DNA of 8,023 bases from JBAXGE01 sp044344145 (GTDB lineage Bacteria > Planctomycetota > Phycisphaerae > WQYP01), in assembly GCA_044344145.1 (NCBI GenBank), contig JBIJDM010000137.1, positions 1 to 8,023 of the forward strand, read 5' to 3'. Below are positions 1 to 5,868 of the stretch, in pieces. Numbering within the stretch: the first letter of the stretch is position 1; every line of letters begins with the position of its first letter. Below the pieces are notes generated by a model, which saw only the letters and a list, made by a program, of their open reading frames with translations, had not been told where the DNA came from and searched no databases. The position numbers were made by a program, and so were the translations under genes.

Positions 1-90
1 GTCGCCTGTATGCGCAAACTCCTGATCATCCTCTACGCCCTACTCCGGAAAGGAGAAACATGGCAACCGCTCAACCTAAAAATCACTTGA
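1..90 (+). CDS. IS110-family transposase, C-terminal tail (5' partial)
   Basis: Frame 1 is open from the window edge to a TGA at 88-90 and reads VACMRKLLIILYALLRKG, then ETWQPLNLKIT. The pattern MRKLL-I-L-A-LR followed by a short W-P segment is the usual C-terminal end of IS110/IS116/IS902 transposases, just after the Transposase_20 domain that carries the catalytic serine. The catalytic parts (DEDD RuvC-like and serine domains) lie off the left edge, so integrity cannot be judged. These enzymes move the element using a bridge RNA encoded in a non-coding end of the element. The gene converges on panD, with 28 bp between the two stop codons. The call rests on recognising the motif in only 29 residues. 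The alternative is a decayed remnant of such a gene. Confidence 0.75.
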   Translation, partial: VACMRKLLIILYALLRKGETWQPLNLKIT

Positions 91-118
91 CTTCAAACAC
101 AGCCGCTCGTAACTCCAT

Positions 119-517
119 TCAGTCCGCCACATGCACGCTCATCGTAATCACTTCCCCCCACCGCTCCGGCGGTACGATCCGATTATCCGGATCACACACC
201 ACAATCTTCGGCACCAGCGCCCGCGCCTCTTCCGGCGTACACATCCCCCACGCCATGATGATCAGCGGATCGCCCAAATTCACCAGCCGTGCCGCCGCTC
301 CGTTGATGCAGATCACCCCCGAACCCGCCTGGCCCTTGATCACATACGTCTCGTGCCGCGTGCCGTTGGCGATGTCCGCCACCAAGACCGCCTCCCCCGG
401 CAGGATGCCCGTGGCCTCCAGCAGGTTGGCGTCAATCGTGATCGAACCAACGTAGTTCACGTTCGCTTCGGTCACAATCGCGCGGTGGATTTTGGCCCGC
501 AACATCTTCAATAACAT
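119..517 (-). CDS. panD: Aspartate 1-decarboxylase proenzyme
   Basis: This enzyme decarboxylates L-aspartate to beta-alanine, which feeds pantothenate and coenzyme A synthesis in the cytoplasm. It is pyruvoyl-dependent: the proenzyme cleaves itself between Gly and Ser, and the Ser becomes the pyruvoyl group. Counting from the ATG at 517 (132 aa), the cleavage site is G24-S25 in NYVGS, matching the E. coli numbering. Lys9 and His11 (AKIHR), Arg54 and Tyr58 (NGTRHETY) and Asn72 (INGAAA) sit at the expected active-site positions, so the protein looks functional. A GTG at 523 would add two residues. The ATG is preferred because AAGG lies 8 nt upstream and because it gives the family numbering. 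It is the last gene of the doxX-lutA-lutB-panD cluster, 44 bp after lutB. The C-terminus ends naturally at SVHVAD, just before the IS110 tail. No PanM/PanZ maturation factor is visible. Confidence 0.95.
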   Translation of the reverse strand: MLLKMLRAKIHRAIVTEANVNYVGSITIDANLLEATGILPGEAVLVADIANGTRHETYVIKGQAGSGVICINGAAARLVNLGDPLIIMAWGMCTPEEARALVPKIVVCDPDNRIVPPERWGEVITMSVHVAD

Positions 518-525
518 CGGCACAA

Positions 526-529
526 CCTT
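526..529 (-). promoter_or_regulatory. Ribosome binding site of panD
   Basis: The minus strand reads AAGG here, 8 nt before the ATG at 517. The spacing suits the ATG better than the upstream GTG at 523, which would be only 2 nt away. It therefore decides the start. The AAGG is part of the AT-rich stretch TTATATAAGG. Confidence 0.6.
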
Positions 530-539
530 ATATAAACGC

Positions 540-554
540 CGGGCGAACCGCCCG
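540..554 (-). other. GC-rich hairpin between lutB and panD
   Basis: A perfect 6-bp inverted repeat, CGGGCG-GTT-CGCCCG on the minus strand, occupies most of the short lutB-panD gap and ends 10 nt before the panD ribosome binding site. It is followed by GCGTTTATATAAGG, which has no real U-run, so it is a poor intrinsic terminator. It could stabilise the 3' end of the lut message or tune panD translation. It could also be chance in GC-rich DNA. Confidence 0.35.
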
Positions 555-561
555 ACTCAGC

Positions 562-2010
562 TCATGGCTTCTGCTTCGCCCGCCACTGGGCGCGGAAACT
601 GCGCGCCGCCGGCGCGGGGAAATCTTTCGCGTCGGTCCAGCCTTTGCCCGGACCGGGCAGCTTGGTGATCCATCCCTGCTTGTCCGCCCGGGCCCGCAGC
701 ATCCATTGCTGCATCTTCTGGCCCAGCACATACCCCGCCGTGGAACTCAGCGACCAACTCCACAGCCGGAACGCCACCTTCTCGTACCACGGCGTGATGC
801 CCTGCTTCTGCATATCAATTTTCAGCTTGATCAGCATGTCCGGAATCGGAATCTTCACCGGACACGCCTCATAGCACGCCCCGCACAGGCTCGACGCCTG
901 CGGCAGATGCTTGTGCAATTCCAACCCATTGAACAGCGGCGTGATCAGCGCCCCAATGGGCCCTGGATACACGCTGCCATAACTGTGCCCGCCCACCGTG
1001 CGATAAATCGGACACGCGTTCAAACACGCCCCGCAGCGGATACACCGCAACACGTCGCGATATTCCGACCCCAAAATTTTGCTCCGGCCATTATCAATCA
1101 GCACCAGATGAAACTGCTCCGGCCCATCCAGTTCCCCCGCCCGCCGCGGTCCGGTGACCAGATTGGTATACTGCGTCAGCGCCTGCCCCGTGGCACTCCG
1201 CGCCAGCAGTTTCAAAAACACCGGCAAATCCGCCAGCTTCGGAATCAGCTTCTCGATCCCCATCAGCGCCACATGGATCCGCGGCCGGCTGGCGCACATG
1301 CGGCCATTGCCTTCGTTGGTGCACATCACCACCGTGCCCGTCTCGGCCACGGCAAAGTTCACCCCCGTGATGCCCATATCCGCCTGATCAAATTTGTTCC
1401 GCAGATACACCCGCGCCATCTCCGCCAGCGCCTGGGGGTCTTCGGTGAATTCCGTCGTGAAATATTTCGCAAACGACTCGCCCACCTGCTTGGCCCGCTT
1501 GTGGATGATCGGCATGACGATGTGCGAGGGATGATCGTGGTCCACCTGGATCACAAATTCCCCCAAATCCGTCTCGATGACCTCGATCCCCGCCGCTTCC
1601 AAATCGGTATTGAGCTCCGTCTCCTCGCTGACCATGGACTTGCTCTTCACCGCCAGCTTCACCGCGTTCGCCTGCGCGATTTCCACCACGATCCGGTTCG
1701 CCTCTTCCCCCGTCGCGGCCCAATGCACCACCCCGCCCGCCTTTTGGATGTTCGCTTCCAGCTCCAGCAAATACTCCGGCAGGTGATCCAGCGTGTGCCG
1801 CTTGATCAGCCCCGCCACCGTCCGCAACCCATCCGCATCCGGCAAATCGCGCAGCGCCTCGCGCCGCCCGTCATCTTTTTTCACGACCGAATTTTCCAGC
1901 GCCGCATGCAAATCCGCATCCACGCTGGTCAGCTTGGCATTTTTCATGAAGTCCGGCTGGAACACCGGCAGACTCAGCCGCTTTCCCGCCGGGGCAGTGG
2001 CATGGCTCAT
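562..2010 (-). CDS. lutB: Lactate utilisation iron-sulfur protein LutB (LUD domain)
   Basis: LutB is a subunit of the LutABC complex that oxidises L-lactate to pyruvate and acts with the cysteine-rich LutA. The 482-aa length fits the family. The N-terminal two thirds (about residues 40-300) form the LUD domain, with the conserved stretch GITGVNFAVAETGTVV followed by TNEGNGR. Next comes a ferredoxin-type region: CIRCGACLNACPIYR (Cys323, 326, 329, 333), then SLCGACYEACPVKIP (Cys376, 379, 383). These are the usual ligands for two [4Fe-4S] clusters. No membrane segments are evident, so it is probably cytoplasmic or membrane-associated. The start at 2010 is chosen because its ATG overlaps the lutA TGA (ATGA) and has GGAGG 7 nt upstream. 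An in-frame extension to 2100 lies wholly inside lutA and is not family-like. The tight overlap implies translational coupling. Some LUD/ferredoxin homologues have other or unknown substrates. Confidence 0.93.
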   Translation of the reverse strand: MSHATAPAGKRLSLPVFQPDFMKNAKLTSVDADLHAALENSVVKKDDGRREALRDLPDADGLRTVAGLIKRHTLDHLPEYLLELEANIQKAGGVVHWAATGEEANRIVVEIAQANAVKLAVKSKSMVSEETELNTDLEAAGIEVIETDLGEFVIQVDHDHPSHIVMPIIHKRAKQVGESFAKYFTTEFTEDPQALAEMARVYLRNKFDQADMGITGVNFAVAETGTVVMCTNEGNGRMCASRPRIHVALMGIEKLIPKLADLPVFLKLLARSATGQALTQYTNLVTGPRRAGELDGPEQFHLVLIDNGRSKILGSEYRDVLRCIRCGACLNACPIYRTVGGHSYGSVYPGPIGALITPLFNGLELHKHLPQASSLCGACYEACPVKIPIPDMLIKLKIDMQKQGITPWYEKVAFRLWSWSLSSTAGYVLGQKMQQWMLRARADKQGWITKLPGPGKGWTDAKDFPAPAARSFRAQWRAKQKP

Positions 2011-2762
2011 GGCTTGGCCTCCGCCTTCGGGGTGGCCAGCGCCTGGGCGATCAGCGTCGCCATGTGCGTGACTGTGAATTTTTCGCCATAACGATGACAC
2101 GCCCCGGCGATATTCATCGCACAGCCGCCGTCATTGACCACCATGGCATCCGCCCCGCTCTGGGCACCGCATTTGATTTTGTCTTTGACCATCGCCCGGG
2201 AAATGTCCGGATACTTGGTCGAAAAGGTCCCGCCAAACCCGCAACATTGCTCCGCCTTTTCCAGCGGCACAAACGTCACATTCCCCAACTGCCCCAGCAA
2301 CTGCGGCACCGCCTGCGGCGTGATGTGCAGCCCCCGCGTATGACAGTTATAGTGATACGCCAACGTCACCGGCACCGGCAAGCGATACCCCGACAGGTCC
2401 ACCTGCAACACTTTGGTCAAAAATTCGCCAAACTCGTAGGTCTTTTCCGCTAATGCGTTGGCACTGGCCAGCCAGGGAACATCCGCCTCGAATAACTTGG
2501 GGTATTGCTCGCGAATCATCGCCGCGCACGACCCCGACGGCGTCACCACATACGGATACGGCTCGAAAACCTCGATCATCCGCTTGGCCAACTGCCGGGC
2601 GTCGTGATGGTAACCATTGTTATAGTGCGGCTGGCCGCAACAGGTCTGGGCCTCGGGGAATTCCACCCCACAGCCGAAATGTTCCAACACCTTGACCACA
2701 TCCATCCCCACGGCAGGGAAGAACGTGTCGGACAAACAGGTTATAAAGAGCGCAACTTTCAT
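2007..2762 (-). CDS. lutA: Lactate utilisation protein LutA (cysteine-rich CCG-domain)
   Basis: LutA is the partner of LutB in L-lactate oxidation. It resembles the C-terminal part of glycolate oxidase GlcF and heterodisulfide reductase HdrB. The 251-aa protein has two tandem cysteine-rich (DUF224/CCG) domains. The first has Cys9, then TCCGQP (Cys41-42), then Cys79 in SGSCA. The second has Cys140 in YHYNCH, then QCCGFGG (Cys173-174), then Cys214 in GGCAMNI. Such motifs bind iron-sulfur or related metal clusters. No signal peptide or membrane segment is seen, so it is probably cytosolic. The ATG at 2762 gives the standard family N-terminus (MKVALFITCLSD). No good Shine-Dalgarno sequence lies next to it: the nearest purine run, GGAGCGGAAA, is about 20 nt away. 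Translation may thus be weak or depend on other features. The gene follows the doxX-like gene by 76 bp and overlaps lutB by 4 bp. Confidence 0.93.
   Translation of the reverse strand: MKVALFITCLSDTFFPAVGMDVVKVLEHFGCGVEFPEAQTCCGQPHYNNGYHHDARQLAKRMIEVFEPYPYVVTPSGSCAAMIREQYPKLFEADVPWLASANALAEKTYEFGEFLTKVLQVDLSGYRLPVPVTLAYHYNCHTRGLHITPQAVPQLLGQLGNVTFVPLEKAEQCCGFGGTFSTKYPDISRAMVKDKIKCGAQSGADAMVVNDGGCAMNIAGACHRYGEKFTVTHMATLIAQALATPKAEAKP
2018..2022 (-). promoter_or_regulatory. Ribosome binding site of lutB inside lutA
   Basis: GGAGG on the minus strand lies 7 nt before the ATG at 2010, within the last codons of lutA. With the ATGA overlap it settles the lutB start and suggests that lutB can be both re-initiated after lutA and initiated independently. 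Confidence 0.7.
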
Positions 2763-2838
2763 AAGCGCATAGTGTAGCGATTTCCGCTCCGGATTTCACT
2801 TCCACTCGCTTCGCTTTCACGTACAACGACCCAAAATG

Positions 2839-3285
2839 TCAATCTTTGGCCGCAGGTTTGGCCTTACCCCGCCCCAACGCCAACCCGCCCGGGCCGGTCG
2901 CCACCAGCAGCAACGCCAGACTGAACAAAATTACGTTCTTATCGAAGGCCCCACCCTTGGCCGGCCACCAATCAATCCCCATTGCAATCATAAAGCTAAG
3001 CAGCATCAAGGCAATCATCAACGCGCTGAACCGGCCAAACAACCCCAACACCAGCAGCGCACCAAAGAACAACTCCGCCCATGGCAACGCATACCCATAC
3101 GCCAACCCCAGATTTTCCGGCAACGGCGCTTTACTGGCCGAAAACTTGGCAAATCCCGCCAACATCTCGCCCACCGTCTTACCCTCCGCCGGCAGCATCT
3201 TGCGCAAACCCGCCAACAGAAACATCCCGCCCAGCGACAACCGGCACAGCAACAATGACAAATTAAGCAACAATCCGCCGCTCAT
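2839..3285 (-). CDS. DoxX-family small membrane protein
   Basis: This 148-aa hydrophobic protein has four predicted membrane helices, at about residues 5-28, 62-84, 86-104 and 116-136, and a short basic tail (GRGKAKPAAKD). Family features are R15 and the LGGMFLLAGLRK segment in helix 1, the P-x2-E pattern in ALPWAELFFGALLVLG (helix 2), and the DKNVILFSLALLL start of helix 4. DoxX relatives include the small subunit of thiosulfate:quinone oxidoreductase, but most members have no known function. The start is well supported: GGAGG lies 7 nt before the ATG. It is the first gene of the cluster with lutA, lutB and panD. A role in quinone-linked electron transfer beside lactate oxidation is possible but only inferred from the neighbours. 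Family assignment is fairly sure; function is not. Confidence 0.8.
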   Translation of the reverse strand: MSGGLLLNLSLLLCRLSLGGMFLLAGLRKMLPAEGKTVGEMLAGFAKFSASKAPLPENLGLAYGYALPWAELFFGALLVLGLFGRFSALMIALMLLSFMIAMGIDWWPAKGGAFDKNVILFSLALLLVATGPGGLALGRGKAKPAAKD

Positions 3286-3317
3286 AACATTTCCTCCAAT
3301 AAACTACCTCATCTTAG

Positions 3318-3358
3318 CCCCCACCCGCCCCCACGGCGATAAAACGACCCCTCACCCC
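3318..3358 (-). other. G-tract cluster (possible G-quadruplex), proximal to doxX
   Basis: On the minus (sense) strand the order is G4-TGA-G4, then a 15-nt spacer, then G5-C-G3-T-G5. That makes five G-runs of three or more in 41 nt. The last three runs have single-nucleotide loops. The long middle loop makes a four-run quadruplex less regular than in the neighbouring cluster. It lies 20-60 nt upstream of the doxX ribosome binding site. Confidence 0.35.
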
Positions 3359-3376
3359 ACTATTCCCATTGGAGTT

Positions 3377-3405
3377 CCCCCGCCCACCCGGTGATTTACC
3401 CGCCC
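3377..3405 (-). other. G-tract cluster (possible G-quadruplex), distal to doxX
   Basis: The minus strand reads G3-C-G3, a 9-nt spacer, then G3-T-G3-C-G5: five G-runs in 29 nt. The final four runs have loops of 9, 1 and 1 nt, which fits a relaxed quadruplex pattern. It sits just downstream of the possible -10 box, so it would be in the 5' leader or the initially transcribed region of the doxX-lutAB-panD message. Confidence 0.4.
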
Positions 3406-3448
3406 GATTGGTTATAAAATACAGTTTTGTGTGCACCGCGCCCCGCGC

Positions 3449-5821
3449 TCAATATTCTGGTCGGCGGGCAGGTTCCTTGAACGTGTTGCTGGGTGGCACC
3501 AAAACGGAACTATAGACAGATAATATCAGCCTATCCCGCACTTCCGAAGCTGGTTGCGATGCGAGTTGTTTTAAAACATCATCAAATTGCCCCGCCCAAA
3601 TTTTCATCCTCATGATCCGGGCCACCTGCGTTTGTTTGTCATTTTCCCCCGCCCTGGCCGGTTCTTGGGGATGATAAAGCTCCGCAATTGTCACGGCTTT
3701 TTGGGGGTCCAATACTGCCAAAAGCTCAATCATGGGCCAGATTTCATGCGGTGAAGGTTTGTGTTGCACCAGCCCCGCCTCAATCCCGCGCTCCAGAATT
3801 CGGATGGCCCCCGCCGGATCATTCGCCTCGACGCGTACGCCCGCGAGCTTTCGGATCAGCCCCAAGCTCGGACTTTCCAGATATTTCATAACCGTATCCA
3901 CATCCCCGTCCTTGGCCAACCCCAGCAACAGTTTTGAAAGTTTTGAATCCTCATAAGTTCGCCACGGATTTTTACTCAGCAGCGCCAGGGCTCCAGCGGT
4001 ATCGCCGCGCTTGAAACGTATGTCGGCCACTGCCTCCAAGACACCGTTGTGCGCCGTCAAATACTCCTCTTGCATCAATTTAATTGCCTGTATGGCTTTG
4101 GGCATCTCATCATTCTGGGCATAAGCCTGCGCCACGGATCGGGCAATATCACCGGTGACCCGCAGTTTCGTGCTGGCAATAATATGCATGGCCCCATCCC
4201 GATCACCCACATCCAACCGGGCCTGAACCAGCTTCGTCAGGCCGTTCTGCTGCTCCAACAGTTTACACTTGCCCAACATGGCTGTAGCCTGCGTAAATGC
4301 TGTTTCTGCCGCCGTTTTGTCGCCTGCCCGCCAATGCGCGCGGAACACCGCCAGCGGAACCACCCAACCCATCGCATAGCCGGAATAACCCTCAGGATTA
4401 CAAGCGAGTAAAACTTCTTCCTCGGTCAGCAGTTTGTACAGCCTAAGCGCTCCAACCAGATCGTCCACATTCGCCAGCTCATACGTCAAACCGGCCAGCG
4501 CTTCGTAGTACCGCACCTTGTTTTTTTTAGCTTCGGCATCCGCCTCCAGCTTGGCTACCGTCGCTTGGTATTCCGCTTTGGCCCCCAGCGTGTAATAAAT
4601 CCCCGCCAATCTGGCGTAGGCGTGAAAGACCTGCTGTATACCATCCGCACCGCTGGGGGTGAAGGCGTTCAAGTGTTCCGCCGCCTGGCCTAAGCTGCGT
4701 TTGGCCCCGGCCGTATCCTTACATAGTTGCTGCAGCAAGGCTATATGTACCCAGGTTTTGTAGTTGGGCAATATTACGATGGTGGCCATATCAGTTTTTG
4801 TTGGTTGTGGCATTACCGAGACACATTTGTTTAACAAAGCCACCGCTTGTTCCACCGTGCCATAGGCCAGAATCTCTTTGACCAACGGTTCAAGATTGAC
4901 GGGCGTACCACTTCCCGTCATGATAGCTGTGGTCATTTTATCCGCACCTGCCACCACCAAATCACTGCGTCCCAACCGCACCAATTTCAGGATCGGGCTG
5001 TCTACAAACTCTACCCCATACATGCCAACGTGCAGACGTTGTTCATAGGCGGCGAGGGCATTTGGTTTATCTCCGGCCGCTTCGGCAGCCAGACCCAGCC
5101 GCCACATCTTTGAATCCCGGACCGTGGGATCCTTGATTTCGGCCACCATCATCCGCGCCCCCGCAAAGTCCTTGCGCTCCACCGCGCGGGTGTAACGCTG
5201 CTCTTGTCCCCACCGCAGCGCAGTATTTACGTCTGTTCCCAATGCATACATCTGCTCGGCTTCCGTAAACATGTCGGCGGTGCTATAGATCTCGGCCAGC
5301 TTCATTGCCAGACTGCGTATCGCCGCCTCTTTTGCCCAGCGTTCCCGAGAATCCTTCGGGGGGAGCGCCAAGGGCAACGCCAGAATCTGCTTGTGTGCCT
5401 CCGCCAACGTCGCACGGGCGGTTGGTTGTTTGGTTTTGAGCTGGCCTTCCGCCCGGGTACACAGCAACGCGGCTTTTTGGGTCGGGTCCAAACCACGCTC
5501 TACCTCAGCGCGGTCCAATTTACCCGCCGAAACCTTGAGCCAGATCACGGACCCTTCAATTTGCTGTTTTATTTCCGGCTTGCCCACCAACGCCGCCAAA
5601 CTCTCCACTTGTCGCAACTTTTCCTCCCGCTTCGCGCTGAGTTGCCCCGGCGCAGTGGCGGCCTGGGTACTGGCGGCAAGTGTGGTCGGCTGGGCGCGTA
5701 ACGGCACTCCCGTCAATCCCAAACCCAACGCCATTAACACCGCCCAATAACACCCGTTCGCCCGCTGTTGCCGGGCCACACCACCTGCGGCATTATGTCC
5801 CTGTTTACTCAGTCCCACCAT
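3449..5821 (-). CDS. Secreted TPR-like alpha-solenoid protein, function unknown
   Basis: This 790-aa protein starts at an ATG with GAAGGTG 7 nt upstream. The N-terminus looks like a signal peptide: a basic stretch (R17, R20), a hydrophobic core at about 23-40 (YWAVLMALGLGLTGVP) and a probable cleavage after LRA at residue 43. A low-complexity Ala/Thr/Gln linker follows (44-60). The rest is almost entirely alpha-helical, with degenerate TPR-like helix pairs, for example at about 240-262 (LAAEAAGDKPNALAAYEQRL), 399-426, 490-517, 557-615 and 655-680 (RVEANDPAGAIRILERGIEA). No catalytic motif was found, and no membrane anchor beyond the signal peptide. It probably acts outside the cytoplasm as a protein-binding scaffold. 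It follows the WD40 gene by 47 bp on the same strand, so the two are probably co-transcribed and may work together. The substrate or partner is unknown. Confidence 0.75.
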   Translation of the reverse strand: MVGLSKQGHNAAGGVARQQRANGCYWAVLMALGLGLTGVPLRAQPTTLAASTQAATAPGQLSAKREEKLRQVESLAALVGKPEIKQQIEGSVIWLKVSAGKLDRAEVERGLDPTQKAALLCTRAEGQLKTKQPTARATLAEAHKQILALPLALPPKDSRERWAKEAAIRSLAMKLAEIYSTADMFTEAEQMYALGTDVNTALRWGQEQRYTRAVERKDFAGARMMVAEIKDPTVRDSKMWRLGLAAEAAGDKPNALAAYEQRLHVGMYGVEFVDSPILKLVRLGRSDLVVAGADKMTTAIMTGSGTPVNLEPLVKEILAYGTVEQAVALLNKCVSVMPQPTKTDMATIVILPNYKTWVHIALLQQLCKDTAGAKRSLGQAAEHLNAFTPSGADGIQQVFHAYARLAGIYYTLGAKAEYQATVAKLEADAEAKKNKVRYYEALAGLTYELANVDDLVGALRLYKLLTEEEVLLACNPEGYSGYAMGWVVPLAVFRAHWRAGDKTAAETAFTQATAMLGKCKLLEQQNGLTKLVQARLDVGDRDGAMHIIASTKLRVTGDIARSVAQAYAQNDEMPKAIQAIKLMQEEYLTAHNGVLEAVADIRFKRGDTAGALALLSKNPWRTYEDSKLSKLLLGLAKDGDVDTVMKYLESPSLGLIRKLAGVRVEANDPAGAIRILERGIEAGLVQHKPSPHEIWPMIELLAVLDPQKAVTIAELYHPQEPARAGENDKQTQVARIMRMKIWAGQFDDVLKQLASQPASEVRDRLILSVYSSVLVPPSNTFKEPARRPEY

Positions 5822-5868
5822 GGTTATTCACCTTCATTAGAGTTGCGGTAAAGGCTGTCCACCAGCTA

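Larger units (their letters stand above)
3286..3448 (-). promoter_or_regulatory. Intergenic leader/promoter region of the doxX-lutAB-panD cluster
   Basis: This is the only gap over 150 bp between genes, and it must hold any promoter specific to the downstream cluster. On the minus strand a TATAAC at 3411-3416 resembles a -10 box, but no convincing -35 box lies 16-18 bp upstream of it. If it is used, the transcript would carry a leader of about 120 nt containing both G-tract clusters. The region ends with GGAGG, the doxX ribosome binding site at 3294-3298. No intrinsic terminator for the upstream solenoid gene is seen, so read-through is possible. No coding sequence is supported. Confidence 0.35.

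Noticed and set aside
60..455. Plus-strand ORF of 131 aa with a strong AAAGGAG sequence before its ATG
   Set aside because: It is antisense to panD, and its apparent ribosome binding site lies in the transposase tail codons (RKGE). Its composition, rich in Ser, Thr, Pro and Ala, is that of an antisense shadow.
706..2091. Plus-strand ORF of 461 aa opposite lutB
   Set aside because: It is very rich in Arg, His, Gln and Pro, as expected for the reverse strand of a GC-rich gene. lutB on the other strand has clear cluster motifs.
2008..2100. Longer LutB start at 2100
   Set aside because: The extra 30 residues lie within lutA and do not resemble the family. The ATG at 2010 has a good ribosome binding site and an ATGA overlap.
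2620..2826. Minus-strand ORF of 68 aa across the doxX-lutA gap
   Set aside because: Most of it overlaps lutA in another frame, it has no recognisable domain, and lutA explains the sequence.
2836..3394. Plus-strand ORFs opposite the doxX-like gene
   Set aside because: They are rich in Pro, Gln, Asn and Arg with no domain. The minus-strand protein has clear membrane helices and a strong ribosome binding site.
3433..3448. GC-rich GCGC-GGG-GCGC repeat as a terminator after the solenoid gene
   Set aside because: The stem is only 4 bp and no U-run follows on the minus strand.
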